DNA of 26,902 bases, from positions 1 to 26,902 of the IMG/VR virus record IMGVR_UViG_3300047491_000661; one strand, written 5' to 3'. The position numbers were made by a program, and so were the translations under genes. Positions 1 to 6,797 of this stretch are shown one piece after another. Every line of letters starts with the position of its first letter. The stretch's first letter is position 1. Under the pieces are notes generated by a model, which worked only from the letters and a program-made list of their open reading frames with translations, did no database searches and was not told the DNA's origin. Source of the DNA: a virus.

Positions 1-57
1 GAATGCTCTAGCTTGTCCAACCTTATGAGGGTTGTAAGATACTAACCTTCCACCCGC
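1..57 (-). tRNA. Partial tRNA-like sequence, Met (CAT) anticodon arm, cut by window edge
   Basis: Read on the minus strand, positions 34-18 form a perfect 5-bp anticodon-type hairpin, CAACC-CTCATAA-GGTTG. The 7-nt loop has U33 and the anticodon CAT in the normal place. Upstream, GCGGG followed by TG could be the acceptor strand and positions 8-9, and AAG/CTT could be a short D stem. Against a standard tRNA, the D loop lacks the usual GG, the sequence after the anticodon arm (GACAAGCTAGAGC) is long for a variable loop, and the T arm and 3' acceptor fall outside the window. It may be a divergent phage tRNA-Met or a chance or decayed hairpin. Confidence 0.3.
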
Positions 58-79
58 AACTGAACTGACAATCTTTTTT

Positions 80-193
80 AATAACAGCAGGCAACGGCTC
101 ATGGGAGAATCATGTCGGAACGCTTTTTAATTCATTCCGCTGGTCATTGTTGATTATCCTGACCCCTCCCACGAACCTGTGTCTGCTGTTATT
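80..193 (-). ncRNA. Structured RNA with terminal helix and pseudoknot
   Basis: I read four nested helices on the minus strand. P1 is 11 perfect pairs between 193-183 and 90-80. P2 is 12 pairs between 177-166 and 107-96. P3 is GGTCA (164-160) with TGACC (146-142). P4 is 7 pairs, 139-133 with 122-116. In the 13-nt P3 loop, AATCA (155-151) is complementary to TGATT (112-108) after P4, which gives a pseudoknot closing the junction. P2 holds two and P4 one G-U wobble that exist only in the minus-strand transcript (A-C on the other strand), so the RNA is read leftward. It starts 15 nt after the stop of the small gene at 208-372 and precedes the tRNA-like sequence. I do not recognise the class, and hammerhead core sequences are absent. 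Confidence 0.65.
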
Positions 194-207
194 GAGTTGT
201 TAAAGTT

Positions 208-372
208 CTATCTATCTTCTAAATTATCTCTATAAGAGTCGGGGTCTGCTTCTTTCTTAGGTGTTGGCTCTTCGTCTACCCCGGACATTTTATCTAACTG
301 ATTTTGATACTGTTGTTCTGCCCACTCTTCGTTTGTTTTGTTGCTCATTTGTTTGGCATTTACATAATTCAT
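208..372 (-). CDS. Small acidic hypothetical protein, 54 aa
   Basis: The protein is hydrophilic and rich in Asn, Gln, Glu and Asp, with no membrane segment and no recognised domain; it begins MNYVNAKQMSNKTNEEWAEQ. I chose the ATG at 372 over the ATG at 393 because a near-perfect Shine-Dalgarno, AGGAGGAGA (386-378 on the minus strand), lies 5 nt before it and would fall inside the coding region of the longer form. This is one of only two strong Shine-Dalgarno sites found in the window. The gene has its own promoter about 90 nt upstream and is followed by the structured RNA at 193-80. Its function is unknown; the strong translation signals suggest an abundantly made early protein. Confidence 0.6.
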   Translation of the reverse strand: MNYVNAKQMSNKTNEEWAEQQYQNQLDKMSGVDEEPTPKKEADPDSYRDNLEDR

Positions 373-463
373 AATAATCTCCTCCTGGTACATTCGGCCT
401 TTGTACCAAAATTACTCTCTGATCTTTACATATTTGGCATTTAATTTTTTTTCTCATACTTAT

Positions 464-492
464 ATTTTATACTTGCTATAAATTTAATGCAA
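464..492 (-). promoter_or_regulatory. Sigma-70-like promoter for the 54-aa gene
   Basis: On the minus strand TTGCAT (492-487) is followed after 17 nt by TAAAAT (469-464). The predicted start is near 457, giving a leader of about 85 nt that ends in the strong Shine-Dalgarno of the gene at 372. The -35 overlaps one half of the dyad at 471-494. Confidence 0.5.
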
Positions 493-494
493 GT
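471..494. promoter_or_regulatory. Dyad operator-like site (ACTTGCTATAAA / TTTAATGCAAGT)
   Basis: Two 12-bp half sites face each other with no gap, and 10 of 12 positions match when one is reverse-complemented. The site covers the -35 and spacer of the leftward promoter. The half site TTTATAGCAAGT recurs at 10710-10721, and the related TTTATTGCTTGT recurs in the other control regions at 6388, 10778, 11047 and 11079. I infer a binding site for a phage or host regulator. Confidence 0.45.
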
Positions 495-500
495 AGGGGG

Positions 501-509
501 TGTGGATAA
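501..509 (-). promoter_or_regulatory. Perfect DnaA box (TTATCCACA)
   Basis: The plus strand reads TGTGGATAA, which is the exact complement of the consensus DnaA box. It lies in the gap between the RecU-like gene and the promoter of the 54-aa gene, 6 nt from the dyad at 471-494. Two more perfect copies occur at 6397-6405 and 10756-10764, also in intergenic control regions. Confidence 0.55.
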
Positions 510-510
510 A

Positions 511-978
511 TCAAACTACTAACACTGCAATTTCTTTTGCCCGTTCAGCTGTGAGGGATTTCTGTTTTCTTGTATCACGCTCGTGCAAGATGTTACCAAT
601 AGGAATTAAACAGAAAAATCGTGGATATTTAATAACAATATAAGCCGGCTCCTGACGAAGATAAACATAATCTGGCTCGCCATTAACACCCTGAACACGT
701 ATAAGGACACCTTTCTTACTCTCGTTGATAGCGACAGCGTATTGTATCTGACGGTCGTCTAGTTCCTTAAAAGGAAAATAATTCTTACCTCTGGTATCTT
801 TAGTCTCTATCGAACAAGTTGGCCTTGGGTTAGCTTCAATCCACGCTCGGAGTTTGAGACCGAAGTTGGCTTCTTTCTTTTTTATAATTTTAGGAAGTTT
901 TGGTAAAAACAAAGGTTTCCCATTTTTATAAATTACGACATCATCCAACATTCCAATATATCCATTTTTATTATTCAT
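511..978 (-). CDS. RecU-like Holliday junction resolvase (PD-(D/E)XK nuclease)
   Basis: The 155-aa protein carries a restriction-fold nuclease signature. IETKDTRGKNYFPFKELDDRQ (residues 57-77) gives the E58-T-K60 catalytic pair, the FPF patch and the following Gln, in the spacing seen in RecU and phage resolvases. An upstream Glu at 37 and the helix FGLKLRAWIE could supply the N-terminal part of the site. The predicted role is cleavage of four-way junctions made during phage recombination or before packaging. The start overlaps the end of the SF2 helicase gene by 8 nt, so the two are probably coupled, and it is the last gene of the leftward operon. The family assignment is from motifs only; another PD-(D/E)XK endonuclease is possible. 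Confidence 0.6.
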   Translation of the reverse strand: MNNKNGYIGMLDDVVIYKNGKPLFLPKLPKIIKKKEANFGLKLRAWIEANPRPTCSIETKDTRGKNYFPFKELDDRQIQYAVAINESKKGVLIRVQGVNGEPDYVYLRQEPAYIVIKYPRFFCLIPIGNILHERDTRKQKSLTAERAKEIAVLVV

Positions 979-2110
979 ATTTCCATTCCGAAGGCACGAA
1001 ATCCTTGCCTTCTTGTATTACTTTATAAACATTCTGATCAGCCCGACCGCCAATCAGATAATAATAAGCGACCGGATGAAGATCATGAATGCGACGCACA
1101 CGAAACTTCATCTGCACCCAATCCCTAACCTTGTAGCTCATACTAGCAAACATGATAGCCGAGAAAGTATTAGCATCAAAGCCGACACCAAGACTTGCCT
1201 GCACCACTAAGAAACATTCATCACTGTCATTTGCCTGTTTGAGTATATCCTCCTGGTTCTTAACGCCACCATGGACCATAAATGTTTCTCTATCTTTACC
1301 TAGCTGTTTGGCTAATTCTTCCAACTGTTCAATATAATAAGCCACTACCAAAACTTTGCGATAATCTTTAGCGATGTCTAAAATCTCTTTAACCTTGTTA
1401 GACTGTTCATGCTTATGCTGAGCTACGAACTTGGCGGTTGGAGTAACTATCTCTAAAGGACATTTAAAGGGTTCATTTTTGACCGTTATAACGCTTTCAG
1501 ACACAGGTGGTAGATATTCCACACAGTCCTTTAAAAGGACAATATCGGTGTATTTTTGGAGTAATGGGCGCATTTTAGACCGCCAATCAGGCTTAGGCAT
1601 ATAGGCCGGGCGAGGAAGATAGGGTAAATAAGACAGTTCAAAGAACTCCGAACGCCAGACCTTCCAGTCAATATAATGTCCGATATAACAGAGTAGGGAG
1701 TGGAGGTTCCAAGGATTTGACCGTACTGGTGTGGCTGTTAGAAGCAATATCGGACAATCATACTTTTTAATCTGCTCATAAAGTTTGGTCGCTAACTGTG
1801 ATCTAGCTTTCGTAAATAATGGTGATGCAAATTCGTCTGCTTCATCCACGACTATGGCTGACCATTTATGATGTGGTTCTTTTTTAAATTGCTCTTTGGA
1901 CCAAACAGTTGCTTTAGTATCCCACTTCTTTAAGGTTTCTTCCCACTTCTTAACAATCCGCTTAGTACATATTACCAAAGCATCAGAGTCACGCCCATCA
2001 TGTAGCCAGACAGAGGCACAAACTGATTTCCCAGTACCACCCTCGTGTGCAAGGATGGCTTTATCAGGGTAACCTCTAGCATATTTAATTTGATGTGGTA
2101 ATAATTCCAT
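971..2110 (-). CDS. SF2 DNA helicase/translocase (SNF2-like)
   Basis: The 379-aa protein has the helicase motifs in order: a Q-motif-like LLPHQIKY at residues 3-10, Walker A HEGGTGKS at 22-29 (Lys28), DEAD at 89-92, LTATP at 124-128, a motif V-like ASLGVGFDA near 305, and motif VI QMKFRVRR at 333-340. The layout is that of compact SNF2/DEAD-type ATPases used by phages for recombination or replication restart. It probably remodels DNA junctions together with the RecU-like resolvase that overlaps its end. The ATG lies 5 nt after the 3' strand of the structured RNA at 2244-2116 and has no Shine-Dalgarno, so the RNA may affect its translation. Confidence 0.85.
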   Translation of the reverse strand: MELLPHQIKYARGYPDKAILAHEGGTGKSVCASVWLHDGRDSDALVICTKRIVKKWEETLKKWDTKATVWSKEQFKKEPHHKWSAIVVDEADEFASPLFTKARSQLATKLYEQIKKYDCPILLLTATPVRSNPWNLHSLLCYIGHYIDWKVWRSEFFELSYLPYLPRPAYMPKPDWRSKMRPLLQKYTDIVLLKDCVEYLPPVSESVITVKNEPFKCPLEIVTPTAKFVAQHKHEQSNKVKEILDIAKDYRKVLVVAYYIEQLEELAKQLGKDRETFMVHGGVKNQEDILKQANDSDECFLVVQASLGVGFDANTFSAIMFASMSYKVRDWVQMKFRVRRIHDLHPVAYYYLIGGRADQNVYKVIQEGKDFVPSEWKYE

Positions 2111-2115
2111 AACTA

Positions 2116-2244
2116 ATAATGGGCAGGAGAGGCTGGCGGAGGCTCAAAACTTACTTAGGTGGTGGCTGTGAGAATGGGCGAACAACTTACCCAAAAGCAA
2201 CCATATCACTACCTCTTAAAATGCCAGCCTGTTCTGCCCACTAT
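2116..2244 (-). ncRNA. Structured intergenic RNA with long terminal helix
   Basis: The gap between the 279-aa gene and the helicase gene is closed by a long helix. Positions 2240-2223 pair with 2137-2120 at 16 of 18 positions, and A-U and G-U pairs extend it to 2244/2116; the G-U at 2241/2119 exists only in the leftward transcript. Inside, GAGGT (2215-2211) can pair with GCCTC (2143-2139), GTTG (2201-2198) with CAGC (2168-2165), and TGGGT (2193-2189) with GCCCA (2179-2175). The 3' strand ends 5 nt before the start codon at 2110. It could be a structured leader that controls the helicase gene, or a separate RNA. I do not recognise a riboswitch class. Confidence 0.55.
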
Positions 2245-2254
2245 AGTTACACAA

Positions 2255-3094
2255 CTACCACTTCTCAGGTGTTTTACCGTCAGTTATTTCCTTAACATCC
2301 TTATCAAAGGTGTCTTCACCTTCTGATTTCTCATTAGCTTGCTCTAGGAAGTACTGAGCATCAGAAGCAACCTGTGCTTTTAATTCAGCTTGGGTGTTGA
2401 TAACTACCTCAGCGACTTCAGGATCAATCAAGCCTTTGCTCTTAAAGGTCATCTTACGATAGGTGTTAATACCATTAGTCTCCTCAACGGAACCGAGCTC
2501 GGTGACTACTGTAGATGGATTAAGCTTCCTGCGATAGTCTAAGAACGACCATTTAGAAGACTGGCTAAGATTACACTGATGTAATTCACCATTATAAATA
2601 ACATAAAGAATCGTTTCCTCATTTAGATTACTTGATGGCTTACCCTTAGCACTAAGCTTAGGATAACGTGATTGTAATTCCGCTGGTGTGCCACGAGCGA
2701 TGACGCGCTTATCAAGAAATAATGGAATAATCTGCTCCTTGTCATCATATATTGGGGATGAGATGTACTTATTCAAGCCTTTATCGTAGAAGCGTAATTG
2801 CTTGCGATGAAAAGTGATGATAACATCCGCTTTTTCTCCAATATACTTTTTAGTCCAGACCTTCTTTCCTTCTTCATTTACTTCTCCTTCGTCTTTCTCG
2901 GTGTAGAAAGTTCCGGCCGCTTCAATAACCTCAATCTTCTTATTCTTACCAGTTCCCTCTTCTTTGATAATATCCTTAGCTAACATACCAAATCGTGGTA
3001 GTGACACTCTTGAAGAATCGTCAGCCACTGGATAAGACCCATTCAATACCTCTAACTGCTCTGGTGTTAATACATTATTTTCTTTTTTTGACAT
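2255..3094 (-). CDS. Hypothetical protein of the replication/recombination operon, possibly ssDNA-binding
   Basis: The 279-aa protein starts MSKKENNVLTPEQLEVLNGS and has a mixed alpha/beta core rich in aromatic and basic residues. It ends in an acidic, low-complexity tail of about 25 residues (EGEDTFDKDVKEITDG). A compact domain plus an acidic tail, between a recombination coiled-coil gene and a helicase gene, resembles phage single-stranded DNA-binding proteins. The usual SSB tip ending in Phe is absent, however, as the protein ends PEKW. No catalytic motif is visible. The gene has no Shine-Dalgarno and is followed by the structured RNA at 2244-2116. Confidence 0.75.
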   Translation of the reverse strand: MSKKENNVLTPEQLEVLNGSYPVADDSSRVSLPRFGMLAKDIIKEEGTGKNKKIEVIEAAGTFYTEKDEGEVNEEGKKVWTKKYIGEKADVIITFHRKQLRFYDKGLNKYISSPIYDDKEQIIPLFLDKRVIARGTPAELQSRYPKLSAKGKPSSNLNEETILYVIYNGELHQCNLSQSSKWSFLDYRRKLNPSTVVTELGSVEETNGINTYRKMTFKSKGLIDPEVAEVVINTQAELKAQVASDAQYFLEQANEKSEGEDTFDKDVKEITDGKTPEKW

Positions 3095-3158
3095 ATATTT
3101 TTATCTTTAAATTTATCTAATAATTTCTCTAATATTGTTTCGACCTAACATTTTTAGA

Positions 3159-3722
3159 CTAGTGTTTATTCCTCGGTATCTGTTCGGTATAGTAACGAAC
3201 CCCGGGAAGTTCCTTACCTTCTAACATGGCTTTTCTGATAGCGACTTCATTAGGTAAAATATATTCTTTCGGTAACATTGTAACATCCATCACCTCAAAG
3301 TTTTTCTTCTCAACAAAAACAGTATTGCCAACACGCTTCTCGGTGCGATCAATATCCTCTAACTTGGACACAGCCTTATCTGTATCTATCTTACCACTCT
3401 CCATTTGACTGACTATCTTCTGCTCTTTTGCTTTCTCAAGAGCAATTTGTTTGGTTTGGTAGTTAGTCATTTGTCCTCTGACATGAGCAATCGCACTCTC
3501 GTAATAACCAATAACCGGTTTCCAGCGGTTAATCTCGGCCATCCGGGCTTTGTTTAATGGTCCAAGAACCTTTTGTTTTTCTTCCTCAATTCTATCGCTT
3601 ATTTGATTTAGTTTAGTTAATAAATTCTCAGCCACCAATAAATCGCCATGACTTTTTACTTTCAATTCTAGCGCCTCATTGGCAATCGGTTGCAACTCTT
3701 TTTTTATAGTTATCTCGTTCAT
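3159..3722 (-). CDS. Coiled-coil protein associated with phage recombination modules
   Basis: The 187-aa protein is almost wholly helical over residues 1-130, with heptad-like stretches around LLVAENLLTKLNQISDRIEEE and the Gln/Lys-rich segment that follows. It then has a short globular end with TMLPKEYILPNEVAIRKAM and KELPGVRYYTEQIP. That end (P-x-E-Y...P-N-E-x-A-I-R-K...G...P-G-V) is common in phage proteins encoded beside recombinases and RecB-like nucleases. A structural role in DNA end protection or recombination is plausible but not shown by the sequence. It sits 28 nt after the RecB-like nuclease gene, in the same operon and without a Shine-Dalgarno. Confidence 0.75.
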   Translation of the reverse strand: MNEITIKKELQPIANEALELKVKSHGDLLVAENLLTKLNQISDRIEEEKQKVLGPLNKARMAEINRWKPVIGYYESAIAHVRGQMTNYQTKQIALEKAKEQKIVSQMESGKIDTDKAVSKLEDIDRTEKRVGNTVFVEKKNFEVMDVTMLPKEYILPNEVAIRKAMLEGKELPGVRYYTEQIPRNKH

Positions 3723-3750
3723 AATAATATAATTATATATCTAATAAAGT

Positions 3751-4359
3751 TTATTGCGAGTATTCTAGGGCATACTTACTCATCTCTTCATACGTCTTTT
3801 TAAGATAACTTCCGAAGTTTAACACCTCGACTAAGGTATGTTTTACCTTAAAGGGTTTAAAATCATTCTCATCAACAAGTGATATTTTCCTTTCAAAATT
3901 CCCGGACTCCTCTAGCTTTGTTGGTAACCAATAAATAAAACAATCAAACTCCTCCGGTCGAATCTTGTGGGTGATATAGATAAGTAATAGGTAGAATAGT
4001 AATTGACCAGTCTCTTGTGCACGCTTCTTGTTCCATTCTTTTTTCCCGGTTTTGAAGTCAGCCAGTTGTTTATTCTTTTTAAAGTTCACACCATCGGGGA
4101 TACCAACCAGTTCTATACCACACATATTCACTTTCATTTTATACTGCATTTCCTCAAAGCGTGGCATGTTGGGTAGGAAGGTTGGATCTTTCTGTATCCG
4201 TTCGTCTATCTCCTTACCAAAGATTAACTCCTCAGTGTCAGGTTCATAAATATTCTCCAGATACTTCCTAGCCCATTGTTCACGGTTAAACTCCCAGCTA
4301 GAGATAGAACTCCAGGATAATGGGCGTGATTTAAAATTGTCCAGGTGGTGTTGTGACAT
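3751..4359 (-). CDS. RecB/Cas4-like PD-(D/E)XK exonuclease
   Basis: From the preferred start (MSQHHL, 202 aa) the protein has the RecB-family nuclease signature: LSWSSISSWEF near the N-terminus, GKEIDERI, then GIPD, LADFKTGK with the D-x-K catalytic pair, and a following Gln-Leu-x-x-Tyr helix (motif QLLFY). It lacks the cysteine cluster of Cas4/AddB, so no iron-sulphur site is expected. It probably resects DNA ends for the phage recombination pathway. The reading frame is open to an ATG at 4380. I prefer 4359 because it reduces the overlap with the helicase gene to 29 nt, but no Shine-Dalgarno decides the start. Confidence 0.75.
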   Translation of the reverse strand: MSQHHLDNFKSRPLSWSSISSWEFNREQWARKYLENIYEPDTEELIFGKEIDERIQKDPTFLPNMPRFEEMQYKMKVNMCGIELVGIPDGVNFKKNKQLADFKTGKKEWNKKRAQETGQLLFYLLLIYITHKIRPEEFDCFIYWLPTKLEESGNFERKISLVDENDFKPFKVKHTLVEVLNFGSYLKKTYEEMSKYALEYSQ

Positions 4360-5713
4360 TGTTGAAATCTTTAAAATCATCAGCTTCGACCTTTCCTTTA
4401 ATTTTTACATTTCTCCAACCACGGATACGATCAGGTTTGCCTTTATTATTAAGCCCGTCAATTAACCCCTCGGATACGAATGGTACATAGTTTGATAAAC
4501 GCTTACCAAGCATATCTTTTGTCTGAGTACTAAGATTTCTTTCTTTACAAAACTCCGCATAAGCCTCATACATTTCTTCTTTAGACACCTCTCCGTCATC
4601 TTTCTGTTGTAACGCTTCTGAAGCAAACATGGCAATCGAAGAACCGGAACGAAGCATTTCAGTTTTAGTCTGAGCCGCGTTATTGTTATATGTAAAACAT
4701 CCTTGCTCAAGCAACCTCTCTAATCCTCTCATCGCTAAATTAAACAGCCCAGATCTTTCTTCTTCTGTCTTAAGACTGGCAATAAAATTTGGTATCTTTT
4801 TCTCAATTTTATTTTCAAATCGCACAACTATCCAACGATTAAAATAGGCATCGTCATTAGCATCTGAAGATACATCCGGGATACGATTACAAGCAAAAGT
4901 AAATTTGCTAAAGTTTATGAAAGAAAATTGATTACCAAATTTATACTCTCCAGTGATTGAGCCACCACCAGTGGCCATTTTAAAAGCACCAGTATCACTA
5001 ACATCTCTCGCGGACAACTCATCAACAAAGTTACCATGCTTCCCGTATAGGTGGGCGGCACTAAACTTATCTGTATTCATTTTTTGAAGTGAGATAGACG
5101 ATAAATTCCACTTACCCAAAAGATGGATAAGAACCTCAAGAAGTGTTGTCTTACCAGTATCACCCTCTCCAACGAATATCATCGCTTTTTTAAACATATA
5201 GTTACGCAAGAAACAATATCCAACCCACTCTTCAACTGTCAGACGCTGTTCCGGAGTCAAAACCTGGTCAAAGAACGCTTCTGTTTTTGGACAGGTTGCT
5301 TTTGGATCATAAATCACAGGTAACTGATAGAGAAAACGATATTTAGGGTCGTGAGGTAACAATTCTTTTGTCTTATAATTAAAGACACCATTTTTAAGGG
5401 GAATATAATCAAGGTCCGTCTCTGAAAATATATCACGACTGACCGCAGTCATATCGGCTATCTTATGTAATGTTTCTAGCTTAGCATTTTTATCCACATT
5501 ATGTTCGAGTATTCGCTGTATCTCTGGAAAAATTAAAGTATTCTCAGCTGGTTTATAGTAACCATCCTGATAGACAAAAAACTCTCTTTCCTTTTCTCCC
5601 ACAGTAACAATAGAATATTTTTTAACAATATACTTAGCCAAAAGATATGTCCCCTCTTTTTTGTTTTTGAGATATACCTTTACTATTTCAATTTCTTGAT
5701 CTATTTCGTTCAT
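4331..5713 (-). CDS. Phage/plasmid primase-type SF3 helicase (D5/P4 family)
   Basis: The 460-aa protein has a D5_N-like region (FFVYQDGYYKP near residue 45, then LKNGVFNYKTKELLPHDP) and an SF3 ATPase. Walker A is GEGDTGKT at 182-189 (Lys188), Walker B is GNFVDEL with Asp231 and Glu232, motif C is FTFACNRIPD with Asn276, and the arginine finger lies in FNRWIVVRF. It should form a hexameric replicative helicase. No AEP or TOPRIM primase domain is visible before the helicase, unlike full P4 alpha-type proteins. The start overlaps the CHC2 gene by 4 nt (ATGA), so the two are translated together and probably act as one complex. Confidence 0.88.
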   Translation of the reverse strand: MNEIDQEIEIVKVYLKNKKEGTYLLAKYIVKKYSIVTVGEKEREFFVYQDGYYKPAENTLIFPEIQRILEHNVDKNAKLETLHKIADMTAVSRDIFSETDLDYIPLKNGVFNYKTKELLPHDPKYRFLYQLPVIYDPKATCPKTEAFFDQVLTPEQRLTVEEWVGYCFLRNYMFKKAMIFVGEGDTGKTTLLEVLIHLLGKWNLSSISLQKMNTDKFSAAHLYGKHGNFVDELSARDVSDTGAFKMATGGGSITGEYKFGNQFSFINFSKFTFACNRIPDVSSDANDDAYFNRWIVVRFENKIEKKIPNFIASLKTEEERSGLFNLAMRGLERLLEQGCFTYNNNAAQTKTEMLRSGSSIAMFASEALQQKDDGEVSKEEMYEAYAEFCKERNLSTQTKDMLGKRLSNYVPFVSEGLIDGLNNKGKPDRIRGWRNVKIKGKVEADDFKDFNNVTTPPGQF

Positions 5714-6342
5714 TGTAGTTTTTTGACTGCTTCTACAAAAGAGCAGTTATTAAGTGTCTGATATATTTTAATTGAATCCCCAGCTGTGTTACAAGAAAAA
5801 CAAAAAACTGTATTCGTCTTTGGATAATAATGTAATGATGGATGTCTATCATTATGAAATGGGCATAAAGCAACTCCTCGCTTGAAGGTAAGTAAATCAG
5901 TAATTAAAAAACTTTTAGCCCTTTCAACATTTAAATAATTTTTAGGTTTATCTTCTAGTATAAAGGTATTTCTTTTAACAATAGCTTCATGACGTTTACG
6001 CCAAGGGTCAATAAATATACCATCAACTAAGTCTAACCAAAACCATTTATCTTCCTCTTTAGCTTTCCGGCTAATAATATACTTATATTCTTGCTCGTGA
6101 TAATTAAGCAAAGCAAGATGTCTTTTAGAATTCCGTAATTGCTTTTGTAAATATTCTTTAGCTTCAGGAAAAATTTTATATTGTTCCATTACTTCTCTTA
6201 CCGGAGCAATCGGTGCTAAATTAATTTGCTTTGGCATATTAAAATTTCCCAAAAAAATTCCACCAACGACTGCACCAGAGGGTATTCCCTTTGGATCGTT
6301 GGCGGAACTTTGTTGGTAAATTTTTTGATTTTTCTGGTGCAT
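5710..6342 (-). CDS. CHC2 zinc-finger primase-associated protein, leaderless
   Basis: The 210-aa protein has a clear DnaG-type zinc-binding domain at its C-terminus: CPFHNDRHPSL and FCFSC give Cys160, His163, Cys181 and Cys184, followed by the usual GDSIKIYQ...SFVEAVKKL helices. This domain recognises template sites in primases and normally sits at the N-terminus before a catalytic domain. Here about 155 residues of unfamiliar, basic, aromatic-rich sequence precede it and nothing follows. The gene is first in the leftward operon. Its promoter places the transcription start at or 1 nt before the ATG, so the mRNA is predicted to be leaderless. It overlaps the helicase gene by 4 nt. Confidence 0.82.
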   Translation of the reverse strand: MHQKNQKIYQQSSANDPKGIPSGAVVGGIFLGNFNMPKQINLAPIAPVREVMEQYKIFPEAKEYLQKQLRNSKRHLALLNYHEQEYKYIISRKAKEEDKWFWLDLVDGIFIDPWRKRHEAIVKRNTFILEDKPKNYLNVERAKSFLITDLLTFKRGVALCPFHNDRHPSLHYYPKTNTVFCFSCNTAGDSIKIYQTLNNCSFVEAVKKLQ

Positions 6343-6349
6343 ACAAATA

Positions 6350-6377
6350 ATTATACTCTCTCTTTTTTTCTTTGCAA
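6350..6377 (-). promoter_or_regulatory. Leftward leaderless promoter of the replication operon
   Basis: On the minus strand TTGCAA (6377-6372) and TATAAT (6355-6350) are separated by 16 nt. Seven nucleotides lie between the -10 and the ATG at 6342, which puts the transcription start at 6343 or 6342. No Shine-Dalgarno is possible in such a transcript. Confidence 0.7.
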
Positions 6378-6387
6378 GTGTAAAATG

Positions 6388-6405
6388 TTTATTGCTTGTG
6401 GATAA
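6388..6405. promoter_or_regulatory. TTTATTGCTTGT motif overlapping a perfect DnaA box
   Basis: TTTATTGCTTGT occupies 6388-6399 and overlaps TGTGGATAA (6397-6405), the complement of the DnaA consensus TTATCCACA. The pair sits between the two opposed promoters that serve 6342 (leftward) and 6446 (rightward). The same motif and a perfect DnaA box lie close together again at 10756-10789. It may be a regulator site, a replication site, or both. Confidence 0.5.
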
Positions 6406-6411
6406 CTTTTA

Positions 6412-6439
6412 TTGCATTTAAAAATAGCTATGATATTAT
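6412..6439 (+). promoter_or_regulatory. Rightward leaderless promoter with extended -10
   Basis: TTGCAT (6412-6417) and TATTAT (6434-6439) are 16 nt apart, and TGA directly before the -10 makes it an extended -10. Six nucleotides separate the -10 from the ATG at 6446, so the expected transcription start is the A of that ATG. Confidence 0.65.
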
Positions 6440-6445
6440 ATACTC

Positions 6446-6640
6446 ATGATTTCAGAAGAGTCCAGACAACGATATAGTGAAGCGTCTAAAAAAAGACAAG
6501 CGCTTATTCCACCAGAGATACGTTCTGCTAGAGCTGTGGTCGCGGCTAAAAAAAGATGGGAGAGAGTGAGCCCGGAAGGTCGTCGGGCACACGCTTTAAA
6601 AATGGTTAAAGCAAGACTAAAAGATGTTACAAATAAGTAA
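6446..6640 (+). CDS. Small basic protein, 64 aa, leaderless
   Basis: The protein is strongly basic and Ala-rich, with MISEESRQRYSEASKKRQAL at its start and repeated Lys/Arg helices (AAKKRWERVSPEGRRAHALK). It looks like one long helix or helical hairpin able to bind nucleic acid, but I recognise no family. The start codon coincides with the predicted transcription start of the promoter at 6412-6439. It is divergent from the replication operon and overlaps the next small gene by 17 nt. By position it could be an early regulator or a DNA-binding accessory protein; this is inference. Confidence 0.65.
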   Translation: MISEESRQRYSEASKKRQALIPPEIRSARAVVAAKKRWERVSPEGRRAHALKMVKARLKDVTNK

Positions 6641-6797
6641 AGAAGTTAGAGATTTAGTTGTTAGTATATTAGGTCATGTCCGGACTGATAACGTAAACTT
6701 TGATATGACAGTTAAAGGGTTAATAGTTGCCCTTAAAGACCTTAGGGAAGTAGAACAAAAAAAGACCTTAGATGAGGCCTTAGAAGAAAAATTATAG
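6624..6797 (+). CDS. Small hypothetical protein, 57 aa
   Basis: An uninterrupted frame begins MLQISKEVRDLVVSILGHVR and ends DEALEEKL. It is predicted helical, with a hydrophobic N-terminal half and an acidic end. It overlaps the preceding basic gene by 17 nt in another frame and is followed 16 nt later by a clear terminator, which supports a two-gene transcript. No domain is recognised. Overlap with the upstream gene suggests coupled translation, as no Shine-Dalgarno is present. Confidence 0.55.
   Translation: MLQISKEVRDLVVSILGHVRTDNVNFDMTVKGLIVALKDLREVEQKKTLDEALEEKL

Noticed and set aside
80-193. Hammerhead ribozyme, tmRNA or phi29-type prohead RNA
   Set aside because: No CUGANGA/GAAA core, no tag frame or tRNA-like ends, and no similarity to the prohead RNA sequence I know.
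6350-6439. Bacteroidetes-type promoters as explanation for missing Shine-Dalgarno sites
   Set aside because: The -10 elements are TATAAT/TATTAT-like, not TAnnTTTG, so a Bacteroidetes host is not supported by promoters.
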